From a virus, in IMG/VR virus record IMGVR_UViG_3300025543_000238, positions 1-22,668 of that record: 22,668 bases of DNA; one strand, written 5' to 3'. Within the stretch, counting starts at the first letter, position 1, and each line of letters starts with the position of its first letter. The position numbers were made by a program, and so were the translations under genes. Positions 15,582 to 22,472 of the stretch are shown one piece after another. The notes under the pieces are model-generated. The model saw nothing but the letters and a program-made list of their open reading frames with translations. It searched no databases and was not told the DNA's origin.

Positions 15582-18500
15582 GTGGAAGAAGAACTTAGCG
15601 AAGAAGATAAAATCTTTGATAAGATGATGGGCATAACTAGTGACCCCTTAAAAGAAAGTACTGAAGTTACTCCACTGGCAGAAGAACTTAGCGAAGAAGA
15701 TAAAATCTTTGATAAGATGATGGGTACAGCTTCTGAAGGGAATACGGGAACTGCACTTGATGATCTCCCCATGGTTGAGGAAGAAGAACTCAGCGAAGAA
15801 GATAAAATCTTTGATAAGATGGTGGGTAGTAGCCCCCCTAAAAGAACTCTATCGTCAGAACCAGTAGATTCTCTTGTCACCTTTGATGAAGAGGGTGCTC
15901 CTGTCGTCAATGCAGAGTCTTACTCTGAGAATGACTTTAAAGACCCTGCATTCTACAAGGTTATCAAAGACTACATGGTGTCTCGTAAGGGTACCCATAT
16001 TAACGAAATGGATCAGGATGAGGTGATTAACCTTTACCTGAATAATATGCGTGGTTTTGCCTCAACTAACACCGTTCGTGTAGCAAGTGAATGGGCCTTC
16101 CTTAATGGTGCTGAAGGTGAGGACATGAAGAATGCCCAGAAAGCCTATGCACTCTACCATAATATGGAAGGGGTCTTTGGGGACACTACCCTGCGTGAGA
16201 AGGCTGGTGCAGTGGGGGATATTCTCAGGTCTGTTGTGTTTGACCCAGTAAACCTTCTAAGTCTTGGTGTGGGTAAAATAGTAACTTCTGGGGGTCTTAA
16301 GGTTGTCTCTGAGACCGCTCAAATTGCAGCCAAACAATCATTTCAAAAGGAGTTGATTAAGACTGGTTCAGAAAAGCTTGCTATTAAGGCTGCAGGGAAA
16401 ATCTTTGCAGAAGAGTCTTCAAAGTTTACAGCTAAGAAAGTTGCTGATCTAGCTAAACGAGTGGCTTTCGAAGAATCTATTAAGGGTAGTGTAACTAAAA
16501 AGGTTTTGAATAGTACTGCACTTAAAGAGATTGTGGCTGTTGGTACTTTTGATGGACTAGCTGCTGCTGGTGCTGACTATGTTTATCAAGATTCTATGCT
16601 TCGTACAATGGTACAGGACGAGTACTACCAAATGAATACTGGTATTGCTGCTATTGGCTCTCTTGTAATGATGGGTGGCATTGCTGCAGGTGGTAAACTT
16701 CTAAAGAAGGGTGCGGCTGTTGGACCAGAGGCTATAAAGACTGACCCTAAAGGAGTGAGACTCTCTGAACTTCAATTTGGTAAGAAGGTAAAGACTGGCA
16801 AGAAATCTAAATCTCCTAAGAGAACAAACTACCCAAAGAATAAAGACTACCCCGAAGATCAGATGGAGATAGGTGCAGACTTTTGGGTTAGATTCTTGCT
16901 TGGAAACGACAAGGATGGTACATCTGGGTTGGCTCAGTCTTTGCTAGAGCAGGGTTATGGTTTTAGGAAAGTTGATAAGGACGACCAGATTACTAAGTGG
17001 TTGGCTGATACAATTAAAGAAGCTGACCCTAAAGAGTTTCGAGGTATGATGGGCAACCTTAAGACTTACCTTGGTGGTGACCTTGGTAAATTTAAAGGGA
17101 TGACTCAAAAAGATTTTGCTAAAGAGTTTCGTAAAAGTTACTCTAAGGCGGGGGAGAAGTTTCGTGCTGCTGGTATCACTTCTCACATGCTTGGAGAGAA
17201 TATTGAGAAAGTAACCCTCAGCGAGTTCCTTGATTTGACTATCAACGGGAATAAGGTTGTGAGGGGGACTAAAGTAGAGAAGGCTGTAGGTGAAGGTAGT
17301 AACTGGTTGGCAACTAGGTTGGGTGCTCCTGAAGGCACAATTCAAGGTATCCAGAACAGGCTTATTCGTCTGCTGGTAACTAACCCATCTACCACAGCTT
17401 TGAACATCAAAGGTTATGGTGTTGCTTCTACCATGAATAGTTTCTCTGATATTACCATTGCTGCTCTCTTGAATCCTGCACAAATGATGGTAGGAAAGAA
17501 GTCAAAAGCAGAGGTAGTTAAGGGATTGAAAGATGTTTGGCACAATACCATTTACAAACTAAGAAATACTGTTGATGCAAACACTACTTTTGATGAGTTC
17601 CAAATGTACGCTCAAGCTAGACCGGGAGCTATGAAAGAGTTGCTAAGAGTCCATCCCGGTGGTGTGGAGGATCTCTCTAAAGTAGTAGATGGCATGGATC
17701 TGAACAAGACTATCTTAGGCTCTAAGACTGACGAGTTTATTGATTTCGCACAACTACTAACTGGGGTGACTGCACAAGACAGTTATACCAAGTCTATTGA
17801 ATTTCTGACTCAGATGGATAAGAACCTCCGTAAACACTATGGCAAGGGCTACAGTAAGTTTATGAGGGAGTCAGATGCAAGGTCCATAATGGCTACTAAA
17901 GAGTTTGCTATTATTGAAGCTAAGTCAGTTGACGACACGATGAAGACTATCTTCTCTAAGTCTCATAAAGGCCCTACTCCTGTGGGTCAGGTTGCTGGGT
18001 TTATTGAGGATATGCGTCAAATCCCCGGACTTGGTATGCTTGTACCTTTTGGTCGTTTCTTCAACAACACTATGGCCTTCTTTGCAGATAACTCAGGTTT
18101 GTCTTTAGGGCTTAGGGTGTTAGGGAAGAGCAACCTCACCACTTCTAATGAAGAGTTGATAGCAAGGGCTATGGTCACTGCTACTGGTATTGCCTTCTTG
18201 GTCCCAGAGGAAGAAAGAGCTATTGATCTAGGATTGTCTGTCTTCCAGAAACCAGATGACACAGGTGCAGTGACTGATAGCACTTATGACTTCCCTTATG
18301 GGGCAGCTAAGGCTCTTGCACGTTTGGTTGCACACAAGAAGCGTGGAGAAGCCCCTCCCGGTGAAGTCACTGCTATGATCCGTGATCAATTCCTTACTCA
18401 GGTTACACGTAACGTAGATGCTAGTGGTAAATCCATAGTAGAATTTATTGACGCTGCTCTGGGTGCTGAAGGTGATGATGTACTAGGGTTGTTGTCTGCT

Positions 18501-19193
18501 ATGGCGGGTAAAGTTACGTCTCAAAGTGTCAGTGCTGGTACACGTTTCTTGGACCCAATTAATGCTGCTGTAGGCCTTGCTCGTGGTGAAGACTACAAAC
18601 TTCCTGATCGTAACCAAGGCAATAAGGTGATGAATGACTCCTTCAAGTATATGGATCAGATCATCATGTCTCTGGGTATTGCGGATTACCCACAGAAATT
18701 TTCTCGGACACAGGGTAAACCTGACATACAAGCTACTAAATTTATCTCTACTGTGAGGGAACAAAGGCCATCTAGTCTTGACCGTGTGTATAATCTTATG
18801 GGTATTCCAACTTGGAAGGCTCGTGTTCAGATACAGGATGCTAAAGGCAAGAACCGCTACAATGAACTCTTTAGTAAGTTAAATGAAAGAAGTGCAGAAA
18901 TTCTTCTAAAGAATGACAGGTTCAGGCAGGGTGATGAAGAGGAGAGAAAACTAATCTTTGATGAATTTGCTAAAAAGAATGTCCAACGTGTAAAGACTGT
19001 TATGTCTAGAGATATTGATCCCGGAGATAGAGAAGCCCTACTTCGTATGGAGATTGAAGGTACGGGGAACCTTCTCACAAGAAAGAATGTTATGGATGAG
19101 TTAGGGTTTGATGACTTGTCTGATCTTTCTTACTATGAGTTGAAGACTATTAAAGATGCTCTGGACTCTCGTAAGTGGACTAAGCGTAGATAA
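15582..19193 (+). CDS. Very large internal virion / ejection protein
   Basis: 1203 residues from GTG 15582, chosen because GAAAGG lies 7 nt upstream; a TTG at 15567 would add five residues. Three copies of a 15-residue motif (EELSEEDKIFDKMMG and variants) fill the first 82 residues. There follow long helical regions, a hydrophobic Gly/Ala/Met segment (about 350-370, IAAIGSLVMMGGIAAGG), a Lys/Pro-rich linker (about 400-425), and another hydrophobic stretch (about 813-840, GLGMLVPFGRFFNNTMAFF). Size, composition and position as the last gene of the late module match the large ejected core protein of T7-like phages (gp16, 1318 residues), but no lytic domain is visible here; that activity is on the gene at 13388. 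Confidence 0.7.
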   Translation: MEEELSEEDKIFDKMMGITSDPLKESTEVTPLAEELSEEDKIFDKMMGTASEGNTGTALDDLPMVEEEELSEEDKIFDKMVGSSPPKRTLSSEPVDSLVTFDEEGAPVVNAESYSENDFKDPAFYKVIKDYMVSRKGTHINEMDQDEVINLYLNNMRGFASTNTVRVASEWAFLNGAEGEDMKNAQKAYALYHNMEGVFGDTTLREKAGAVGDILRSVVFDPVNLLSLGVGKIVTSGGLKVVSETAQIAAKQSFQKELIKTGSEKLAIKAAGKIFAEESSKFTAKKVADLAKRVAFEESIKGSVTKKVLNSTALKEIVAVGTFDGLAAAGADYVYQDSMLRTMVQDEYYQMNTGIAAIGSLVMMGGIAAGGKLLKKGAAVGPEAIKTDPKGVRLSELQFGKKVKTGKKSKSPKRTNYPKNKDYPEDQMEIGADFWVRFLLGNDKDGTSGLAQSLLEQGYGFRKVDKDDQITKWLADTIKEADPKEFRGMMGNLKTYLGGDLGKFKGMTQKDFAKEFRKSYSKAGEKFRAAGITSHMLGENIEKVTLSEFLDLTINGNKVVRGTKVEKAVGEGSNWLATRLGAPEGTIQGIQNRLIRLLVTNPSTTALNIKGYGVASTMNSFSDITIAALLNPAQMMVGKKSKAEVVKGLKDVWHNTIYKLRNTVDANTTFDEFQMYAQARPGAMKELLRVHPGGVEDLSKVVDGMDLNKTILGSKTDEFIDFAQLLTGVTAQDSYTKSIEFLTQMDKNLRKHYGKGYSKFMRESDARSIMATKEFAIIEAKSVDDTMKTIFSKSHKGPTPVGQVAGFIEDMRQIPGLGMLVPFGRFFNNTMAFFADNSGLSLGLRVLGKSNLTTSNEELIARAMVTATGIAFLVPEEERAIDLGLSVFQKPDDTGAVTDSTYDFPYGAAKALARLVAHKKRGEAPPGEVTAMIRDQFLTQVTRNVDASGKSIVEFIDAALGAEGDDVLGLLSAMAGKVTSQSVSAGTRFLDPINAAVGLARGEDYKLPDRNQGNKVMNDSFKYMDQIIMSLGIADYPQKFSRTQGKPDIQATKFISTVREQRPSSLDRVYNLMGIPTWKARVQIQDAKGKNRYNELFSKLNERSAEILLKNDRFRQGDEEERKLIFDEFAKKNVQRVKTVMSRDIDPGDREALLRMEIEGTGNLLTRKNVMDELGFDDLSDLSYYELKTIKDALDSRKWTKRR
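15588..15826 (+). repeat. Triplicated 44-bp repeat at the start of the largest virion gene
   Basis: Copies at 15588-15631, 15681-15724 and 15783-15826. The first two are identical over 44 bases; the third differs at two positions. They encode EELSEEDKIFDKMMG (third copy KMVG). The sequences between copies (49 and 58 bp) are unrelated to each other. Confidence 0.93.
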
Positions 19194-19222
19194 AGAAAAA
19201 CCCCCAAGCTTTCACTTGAGGG
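19192..19222 (-). terminator. Intrinsic terminator for the leftward operon
   Basis: Read on the - strand, CCCTCAAG (19222-19215) pairs with CTTGGGGG (19208-19201) around a 6-nt loop, followed by TTTTTCTTT (19200-19192). One G-U pair. It ends the accessory operon just before it would run into the structural module. Confidence 0.75.
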
Positions 19223-19235
19223 CTAGTTGAGGAGA

Positions 19236-19268
19236 GGCTCCCAGTTTATTCTGGGGGTCTTTTTTTTT
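19236..19268 (+). terminator. Intrinsic terminator for the late structural operon
   Basis: GGCTCCCAG (19236-19244) pairs with CTGGGGGTC (19251-19259) around TTTATT, with two G-U pairs, followed by nine T (19260-19268). The T-run overlaps the stop codon of the convergent gene at 19267. Confidence 0.85.
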
Positions 19269-19497
19269 ATCCTTTTAGCATGTAGTCAGCCCACTCATAG
19301 GCTTCTCTCTTTAACTCTGACATGGGGACTACCCCTCTGCTCCTTGCTAGTAGCCCTGATAATGCCATGCCTGCATGAAACTCCCTTAGGCTAAACATCT
19401 TACCAAGTTCAACTTCTTCTTGTCGTCCCTTGATAAATTCTTTAGCTTCTTCCTCAATCTCGATCTTACTGACCGAAGGGTTCTTTTTTCTTGGCAT
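19267..19497 (-). CDS. Small unknown phage protein
   Basis: 76 residues, charged at the start (MPRKKNPSVSKIEIEEEAKE), with a helical pair containing FSLREFHAGMALSGLLA and a C-terminal ELKREAYEWADYMLKG. The motif HAGMALSGLL followed by an AYEWADYML-type helix is similar to a widespread class of short phage proteins, whose function is not known to me. Its ATG directly follows the TAG of the previous gene (TAGATG), with GGGAG upstream, so it is probably coupled. It is the last gene of the leftward operon and its stop lies inside the T-run of the opposing terminator. Confidence 0.65.
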   Translation of the reverse strand: MPRKKNPSVSKIEIEEEAKEFIKGRQEEVELGKMFSLREFHAGMALSGLLARSRGVVPMSELKREAYEWADYMLKG

Positions 19498-19791
19498 CTA
19501 TGCTCCCTGTCCTACGCAATCCTTGAAGAACTCCTCAGCTACTACCTCTGGTGAATTATCTTCCTGCAGGATGTAGATATACTCTGCAATACGTACTGCA
19601 ATCTCTGGGGGAGCACCAGCCATCATCATTAGTTGGATAGCTTGTTGAGGTGGCATACCGTAATCCCTTTGTTCAGCAAGTGGTTTGACTACTTCATTGG
19701 CTAGTACTGTGCAGTCTTTCTCTTGCTTACTATCTGCCATTGCTGTTGTAGATACGAAGATAAAAAAGATAGTTGCTAAGAAATGTTTCAT
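19498..19791 (-). CDS. Small secreted (periplasmic) protein of unknown function
   Basis: 97 residues. MKHFLATIFFIFVSTTAMA is a clear Sec signal peptide with an AMA cleavage site after residue 19. The mature 78 residues hold two cysteines (C27 and C92) that could form a disulfide, and a helical, Met-rich middle (AIQLMMMAGAPPEIAVRIAE). No lipobox is seen, so a soluble periplasmic location is expected. The start overlaps the previous stop as ATGA. Phage proteins that are exported from an operon of metabolic genes are often superinfection-exclusion or envelope-modifying factors, but nothing in the sequence shows this. Confidence 0.7.
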   Translation of the reverse strand: MKHFLATIFFIFVSTTAMADSKQEKDCTVLANEVVKPLAEQRDYGMPPQQAIQLMMMAGAPPEIAVRIAEYIYILQEDNSPEVVAEEFFKDCVGQGA

Positions 19792-20189
19792 ACGTTTTCC
19801 TTTTGTGTTTCGATTAGTTTGTTAAGATACCATTGTGCTTTCTCCAAGTCTTCTACTCCATTCTTATATCGGAAGCGGTGCATGTATTTTGCGATATTGC
19901 CACGAAGGTAGCCAATCCACTCCTCTTCTGTAAGCATATCATTAATATAGTCGATAGCTTCAATAGAGCCTTGCCCGTAGTGTGAGGGGTTGTTTACGTT
20001 GTCTTTCACTTCTGGTTCCTGATCACTCTCTGAGATAGGTTTAAAGGTATAGTCATTCCAGAATTTGTCTGATCTAGGTTGAGGGTAGTCATAACCTAAT
20101 TCGTCTATGATTTTCCCAGTAACATGGTTTAGATAGACTTTTCTTACCACCTGACCACCGATGAGTAAGTCAAAGTTAGGTTTTATCAT
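19788..20189 (-). CDS. DUF3310 protein, related to T7 gp1.7 nucleotide kinase
   Basis: 133 residues. The C-terminal 75 residues carry the DUF3310 signature: VNNPSHYGQGSIEAIDYI, then GYLRGNIAKYMHRFRYKNG and EDLEKAQWYLNKLI. T7 gp1.7, reported to phosphorylate dTMP and dGMP, carries the same PSHY...GNILKYRLR...KADFY pattern, so a role in nucleotide supply is plausible; catalytic activity for this protein is inference. The N-terminal 55 residues are not conserved to my knowledge. A strong GGAGGA ribosome site 7 nt upstream of the ATG lies inside the end of the previous gene, which it overlaps by 14 bases. It shares the operon with RNR, glutaredoxin and PhoH. Confidence 0.78.
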   Translation of the reverse strand: MIKPNFDLLIGGQVVRKVYLNHVTGKIIDELGYDYPQPRSDKFWNDYTFKPISESDQEPEVKDNVNNPSHYGQGSIEAIDYINDMLTEEEWIGYLRGNIAKYMHRFRYKNGVEDLEKAQWYLNKLIETQKENV

Positions 20190-20373
20190 TGCTGTGTTCC
20201 TCCACTATTTCGTCAAGTTTGCAAGCTGCAAGAACTGCTACATCGAATTGGGCTGCATCCTCTGATAAGTTACAAGCAATCCAGAAAGACTCTATGTCAA
20301 GTCCAGATACAATACCAAGAGCTAGGCTACTCATAAAGATATCAAAGGGGTCTATGTCGTCGTAAATACTCAT
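20176..20373 (-). CDS. Small acidic unknown protein, start at the promoter
   Basis: 65 residues, acidic (SIYDDIDPFDIFMSS start, IVEEHSNDKT end), mostly helical with two cysteines; not recognised. Its ATG lies only six bases downstream of a perfect -10 box, so a transcript from that promoter would begin at or within a base or two of the start codon and be leaderless. A transcript reading through from phoH could instead use the short frame just upstream (20390-20370), whose TGA overlaps this ATG. An internal ATG at codon 14 has no ribosome site. Expression is supported mainly by its tight packing with the DUF3310 gene. Confidence 0.55.
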   Translation of the reverse strand: MSIYDDIDPFDIFMSSLALGIVSGLDIESFWIACNLSEDAAQFDVAVLAACKLDEIVEEHSNDKT

Positions 20374-20390
20374 GGTGAATTATACCACAT
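20370..20390 (-). other. Possible 6-codon leader peptide overlapping the next start
   Basis: On the - strand AAGGGG (20403-20398) lies 7 nt before ATG 20390, opening the frame MWYNSP and a TGA that overlaps the next ATG as ATGA. It could couple translation of the following 65-residue gene on read-through mRNA. The same bases contain the -10 box, so this may be coincidence. Confidence 0.25.
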
Positions 20391-20408
20391 AATAATACCC
20401 CTTGTCAA
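20379..20408 (-). promoter_or_regulatory. Promoter with perfect sigma-70 hexamers inside the leftward operon
   Basis: On the - strand the -35 is TTGACA (20408-20403) and the -10 is TATAAT (20384-20379), both perfect, with an 18-bp spacer. A TGG just before the -10 gives an extended TGn element. The -35 overlaps the phoH stop codon. Start of transcription is predicted at about 20372, on or next to the ATG of the following gene. Confidence 0.85.
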
Positions 20409-21103
20409 ATACCTTCTGAGGTAAATACCTTTACCCATTCCTTAGTAATACCAGACCTTACAATGTCATCAATACCAAACTCAACAATAGGAATATCAAG
20501 GCAGTGTTTCTTAATCAAGTGGATAATCTTAGTCAACCCATCACCTTCCTTAAGATCAGACTGTTGGATATCACCATTAAGAACTAGCTTAGAACCTTCA
20601 CCAATACGAGTTAATACCATCTTAAGTTCCTGCAGAGTAATGTTCTGTGCTTCATCTACAATAACGAAAGAGTTATCAAAACTACGACCACGCATAAGGG
20701 CTAGAGGGGCGGTCTCAATGTTCCCATTCTTTAGTCCTGTTTCAACTACACCCTTACCCAAGTGTCGTTCTAGTACATCAATTACTGGTAGTGACCAAGG
20801 AGCACACTTCTCTTCTAGTGTACCGGGAAGGAACCCCACCTCTTTACCCACAGCTACATGAGGGCGAGTGATGATGATACGACTGATACCTTTAGTGTGG
20901 TACAGAGAGGCTGCTTCTGTCGCTACTACATAGGTTTTACCTGTACCTGCTGGACCGAAGACTACCACCTGATCTTTAGTCCGTAGGGACTTTATGTAGA
21001 AGTCTTGGTTGTCGTTCTTTGCTACCAATTCAATAGACTTTTTAGCCTTATCAAACTTAGTTACTACTCGCTCCGTCTTAACCTTGGGTTGCTGACGTGA
21101 CAT
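20405..21103 (-). CDS. phoH: PhoH-like P-loop ATPase
   Basis: 232 residues, close to the usual length of phage PhoH proteins. Walker A is GPAGTGKT (50-57). Walker B is FVIVDEAQN (146-154, D150/E151). A downstream LVLNGDIQQSD (184-194) is the usual sensor-like element of the PhoH family, which is related to superfamily I helicases. The N-terminal 40 residues are basic. PhoH-like genes are common in marine phages, and although the E. coli gene belongs to the phosphate regulon, the phage role is not settled; RNA metabolism has been proposed. AAGGAT precedes the ATG. It sits between glutaredoxin-region genes and the internal promoter. Confidence 0.93.
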   Translation of the reverse strand: MSRQQPKVKTERVVTKFDKAKKSIELVAKNDNQDFYIKSLRTKDQVVVFGPAGTGKTYVVATEAASLYHTKGISRIIITRPHVAVGKEVGFLPGTLEEKCAPWSLPVIDVLERHLGKGVVETGLKNGNIETAPLALMRGRSFDNSFVIVDEAQNITLQELKMVLTRIGEGSKLVLNGDIQQSDLKEGDGLTKIIHLIKKHCLDIPIVEFGIDDIVRSGITKEWVKVFTSEGI

Positions 21104-21125
21104 TGTTTATCCTTCTAGGTTACTA

Positions 21126-21323
21126 TTAATAGGAGTCTTGTACTTCTACTTGGTGGCCGAGGTACTCTAAGAGTTTAGAGAAATTTCTTTCTCCACCCAC
21201 ACCACTTTCTTCATCGTCATGGGACCAGTAGTCGCTGTAGAGTACCCTGTCAAATTCGGGGTTCATAACATCTATAGACCAAAAGTCACAACCTGTGGTA
21301 ATTACAACTGTAACATCTTTCAT
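21126..21323 (-). CDS. Small unknown protein
   Basis: 65 residues, acidic, starting with a short beta strand (MKDVTVVITTGCDFWSIDV) and followed by an Asp/Glu/Gly-rich loop (SHDDEESGVGGERNF) and a C-terminal helix (FSKLLEYLGHQVEV). No family recognised. Its ATG overlaps the end of the glutaredoxin gene by four bases (ATGA) with AAGGA upstream, so it is coupled to glutaredoxin and leads into phoH after a 22-base gap. Confidence 0.6.
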   Translation of the reverse strand: MKDVTVVITTGCDFWSIDVMNPEFDRVLYSDYWSHDDEESGVGGERNFSKLLEYLGHQVEVQDSY

Positions 21324-21565
21324 GGGGAGTTTCCTTCTAGACTATCAATTAGGTCTTTGAGTTCTGTGTATCCACCAACATATCGACCAGACATATCGTA
21401 GATTTGAGGTACTGTTTTAACCCCTGCCTTCCTTACTAGGTCGAGTAACCACTTGTGTTCTGTCTCTTCAATATTAAACTCCTTATAAAAGATACCATTA
21501 CCTGAGAGAAGTTCCTTAGCCTTCAAACAGTATGGGCAATTATTTCTACTAATTATTGTGAACAT
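21320..21565 (-). CDS. Glutaredoxin
   Basis: 81 residues from the ATG at 21565, which has AAAGGAG 9 nt upstream lying inside the end of the previous gene; a longer frame from 21592 would add nine residues without a good site. The redox motif CPYC is at C10-C13, the cis-proline loop TVP at 51-53, and the glutathione-binding GG at 64-65 (RYVGGYTEL). It is a normal-length dithiol glutaredoxin. Its place in the same operon as ribonucleotide reductase suggests that it supplies electrons to RNR for dNTP production during phage replication. Confidence in the family is very high; the electron-donor pairing is inferred from neighbourhood. Confidence 0.95.
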   Translation of the reverse strand: MFTIISRNNCPYCLKAKELLSGNGIFYKEFNIEETEHKWLLDLVRKAGVKTVPQIYDMSGRYVGGYTELKDLIDSLEGNSP

Positions 21566-21569
21566 TGGG

Positions 21570-21839
21570 TTAAACTCCTTTGTTAATGTCATAACATTTT
21601 TCCCCGCACTCAGGGCATTGAAAGTAAGGTGGTAGTTTGTTTCCCTCTGTATCGTAACTTTTTACGTAGATCTCTTTACCAAACCTACCTCTATCTGGGA
21701 CTGCCCCGTACATAGAGGCTACATCTAATGCCTTCTGACAGTCACCTTCATACTTTTTTAAGAGGTACTCGTAAATTCTCTCCCCGTTTAAATCAAAATC
21801 ACAATGCACACACTTTCCGTGATCGTCAATATCCCTCAT
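21570..21839 (-). CDS. Small zinc-ribbon protein, unknown function
   Basis: 89 residues. A CVHC knuckle (C10, C13) near the N-terminus and CPECGEKC (C75, C78, C82) near the C-terminus can bind one zinc ion. Between them is a helix (RIYEYLLKKYEGDCQKALDVASMYGAVP) and a stretch ending KLPPYFQCPECG. No family recognised beyond the metal motifs. AAAGGAG precedes the ATG, and a hairpin (21855-21889) sits just upstream. The end of this gene carries the ribosome site of glutaredoxin, so the two are coupled. Confidence 0.7.
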   Translation of the reverse strand: MRDIDDHGKCVHCDFDLNGERIYEYLLKKYEGDCQKALDVASMYGAVPDRGRFGKEIYVKSYDTEGNKLPPYFQCPECGEKCYDINKGV

Positions 21840-21854
21840 TCAGTCTCCTTTATT

Positions 21855-21889
21855 GGGTGTCCAAAATGTACAGTTCTCTTCGGACACCC
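21855..21889 (-). promoter_or_regulatory. Perfect 8-bp stem with 19-nt loop upstream of the zinc-ribbon gene
   Basis: GGGTGTCC (21855-21862) and GGACACCC (21882-21889) form a perfect inverted repeat. On the - strand it lies between the endonuclease gene and the AAAGGAG site of the next gene, with no T-run after it. It may be a processing or stability element, or an operator; terminator function looks unlikely. Confidence 0.45.
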
Positions 21890-21929
21890 TTAATGTTATA
21901 TCAAACGTACACTAAGCGGGTTAATGTTA
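21890..21929. repeat. 9-bp direct repeats at the end of the endonuclease gene
   Basis: TTAATGTTA occurs at 21890-21898 and 21921-21929. The second copy contains the stop codon of the HNH gene. They could mark the edge of an inserted element but could equally be chance in AT-rich sequence. Confidence 0.4.
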
Positions 21930-22472
21930 CGTCAAGTCAACAATCTCGCAGCTATCCCCTGATACGAGTTTGCAGAGGTGTATAAAGTACTCTTGTGAGT
22001 AAGCTCTTTTCATCATATTTATATCCTTATGTAACCACTGTACATTGCCTTCGACATAACCTTTAGAGCTGTCTATGCGGTCAAGAGAGGCTGTTTTGTC
22101 ATAGATGCTGATTGGTAGTCCTGAGAGTGCACAGTTTCCACGCTGTACCTTGTCTAAGAGGTTAGAAGCAAATTCAATAGTAAGGTTAAATTCTATAGGC
22201 TTCCTACCTTTACTTCCCTCAGAACCTCGTTTTACAGAGGTAAAGTACGTGGATGATACCGTCCCATGACCTTTCCAATTCTTGTGACCACCTTTCTTAC
22301 ATCCACAAGAGATAGTTTTCCCGCCAATAAGGTGCGTACCTAGTACAGTCTTCTCATTACCACAGATACATCTGACGCGGTATCGGTAGTGACCATTCCT
22401 TGAAACCTCCGATACCCCTAGAACAGTAAGGGTACCGAAAGTTTTTCCTTCTAAGGGCTTCTTACGTCCCAT
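21927..22472 (-). CDS. HNH homing endonuclease with an RNR-like C-terminal tail
   Basis: 181 residues. The N-terminal GKTFGTLTVLG is the start common to many phage free-standing HNH enzymes. Two zinc pairs follow, CIC (C35/C37) and CGC (C56/C58). The nuclease part contains CALSGLPI (114-121) and ASLDRIDSSKGYVEGNVQWLH (split: ASLDRIDSSKGY and VEGNVQWLHKDINMMK, about 128-155). Family members usually end soon after the FIHLCK helix; here eleven more residues, SGDSCEIVDLT, match the C-terminal tail of the upstream reductase. The ATG overlaps the RNR stop by one base (TAATG). No group I intron core or intein splice motifs are visible. It probably cleaves RNR genes lacking the insertion. Confidence 0.85.
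   Translation of the reverse strand: MGRKKPLEGKTFGTLTVLGVSEVSRNGHYRYRVRCICGNEKTVLGTHLIGGKTISCGCKKGGHKNWKGHGTVSSTYFTSVKRGSEGSKGRKPIEFNLTIEFASNLLDKVQRGNCALSGLPISIYDKTASLDRIDSSKGYVEGNVQWLHKDINMMKRAYSQEYFIHLCKLVSGDSCEIVDLT

Noticed and set aside
1698-21892. Shared 11-mer GGACACCCTTA near 1702 and near 21882 as a common regulatory element
   Set aside because: Matches of 11 bases are expected by chance many times in a window of this size, and the contexts differ.
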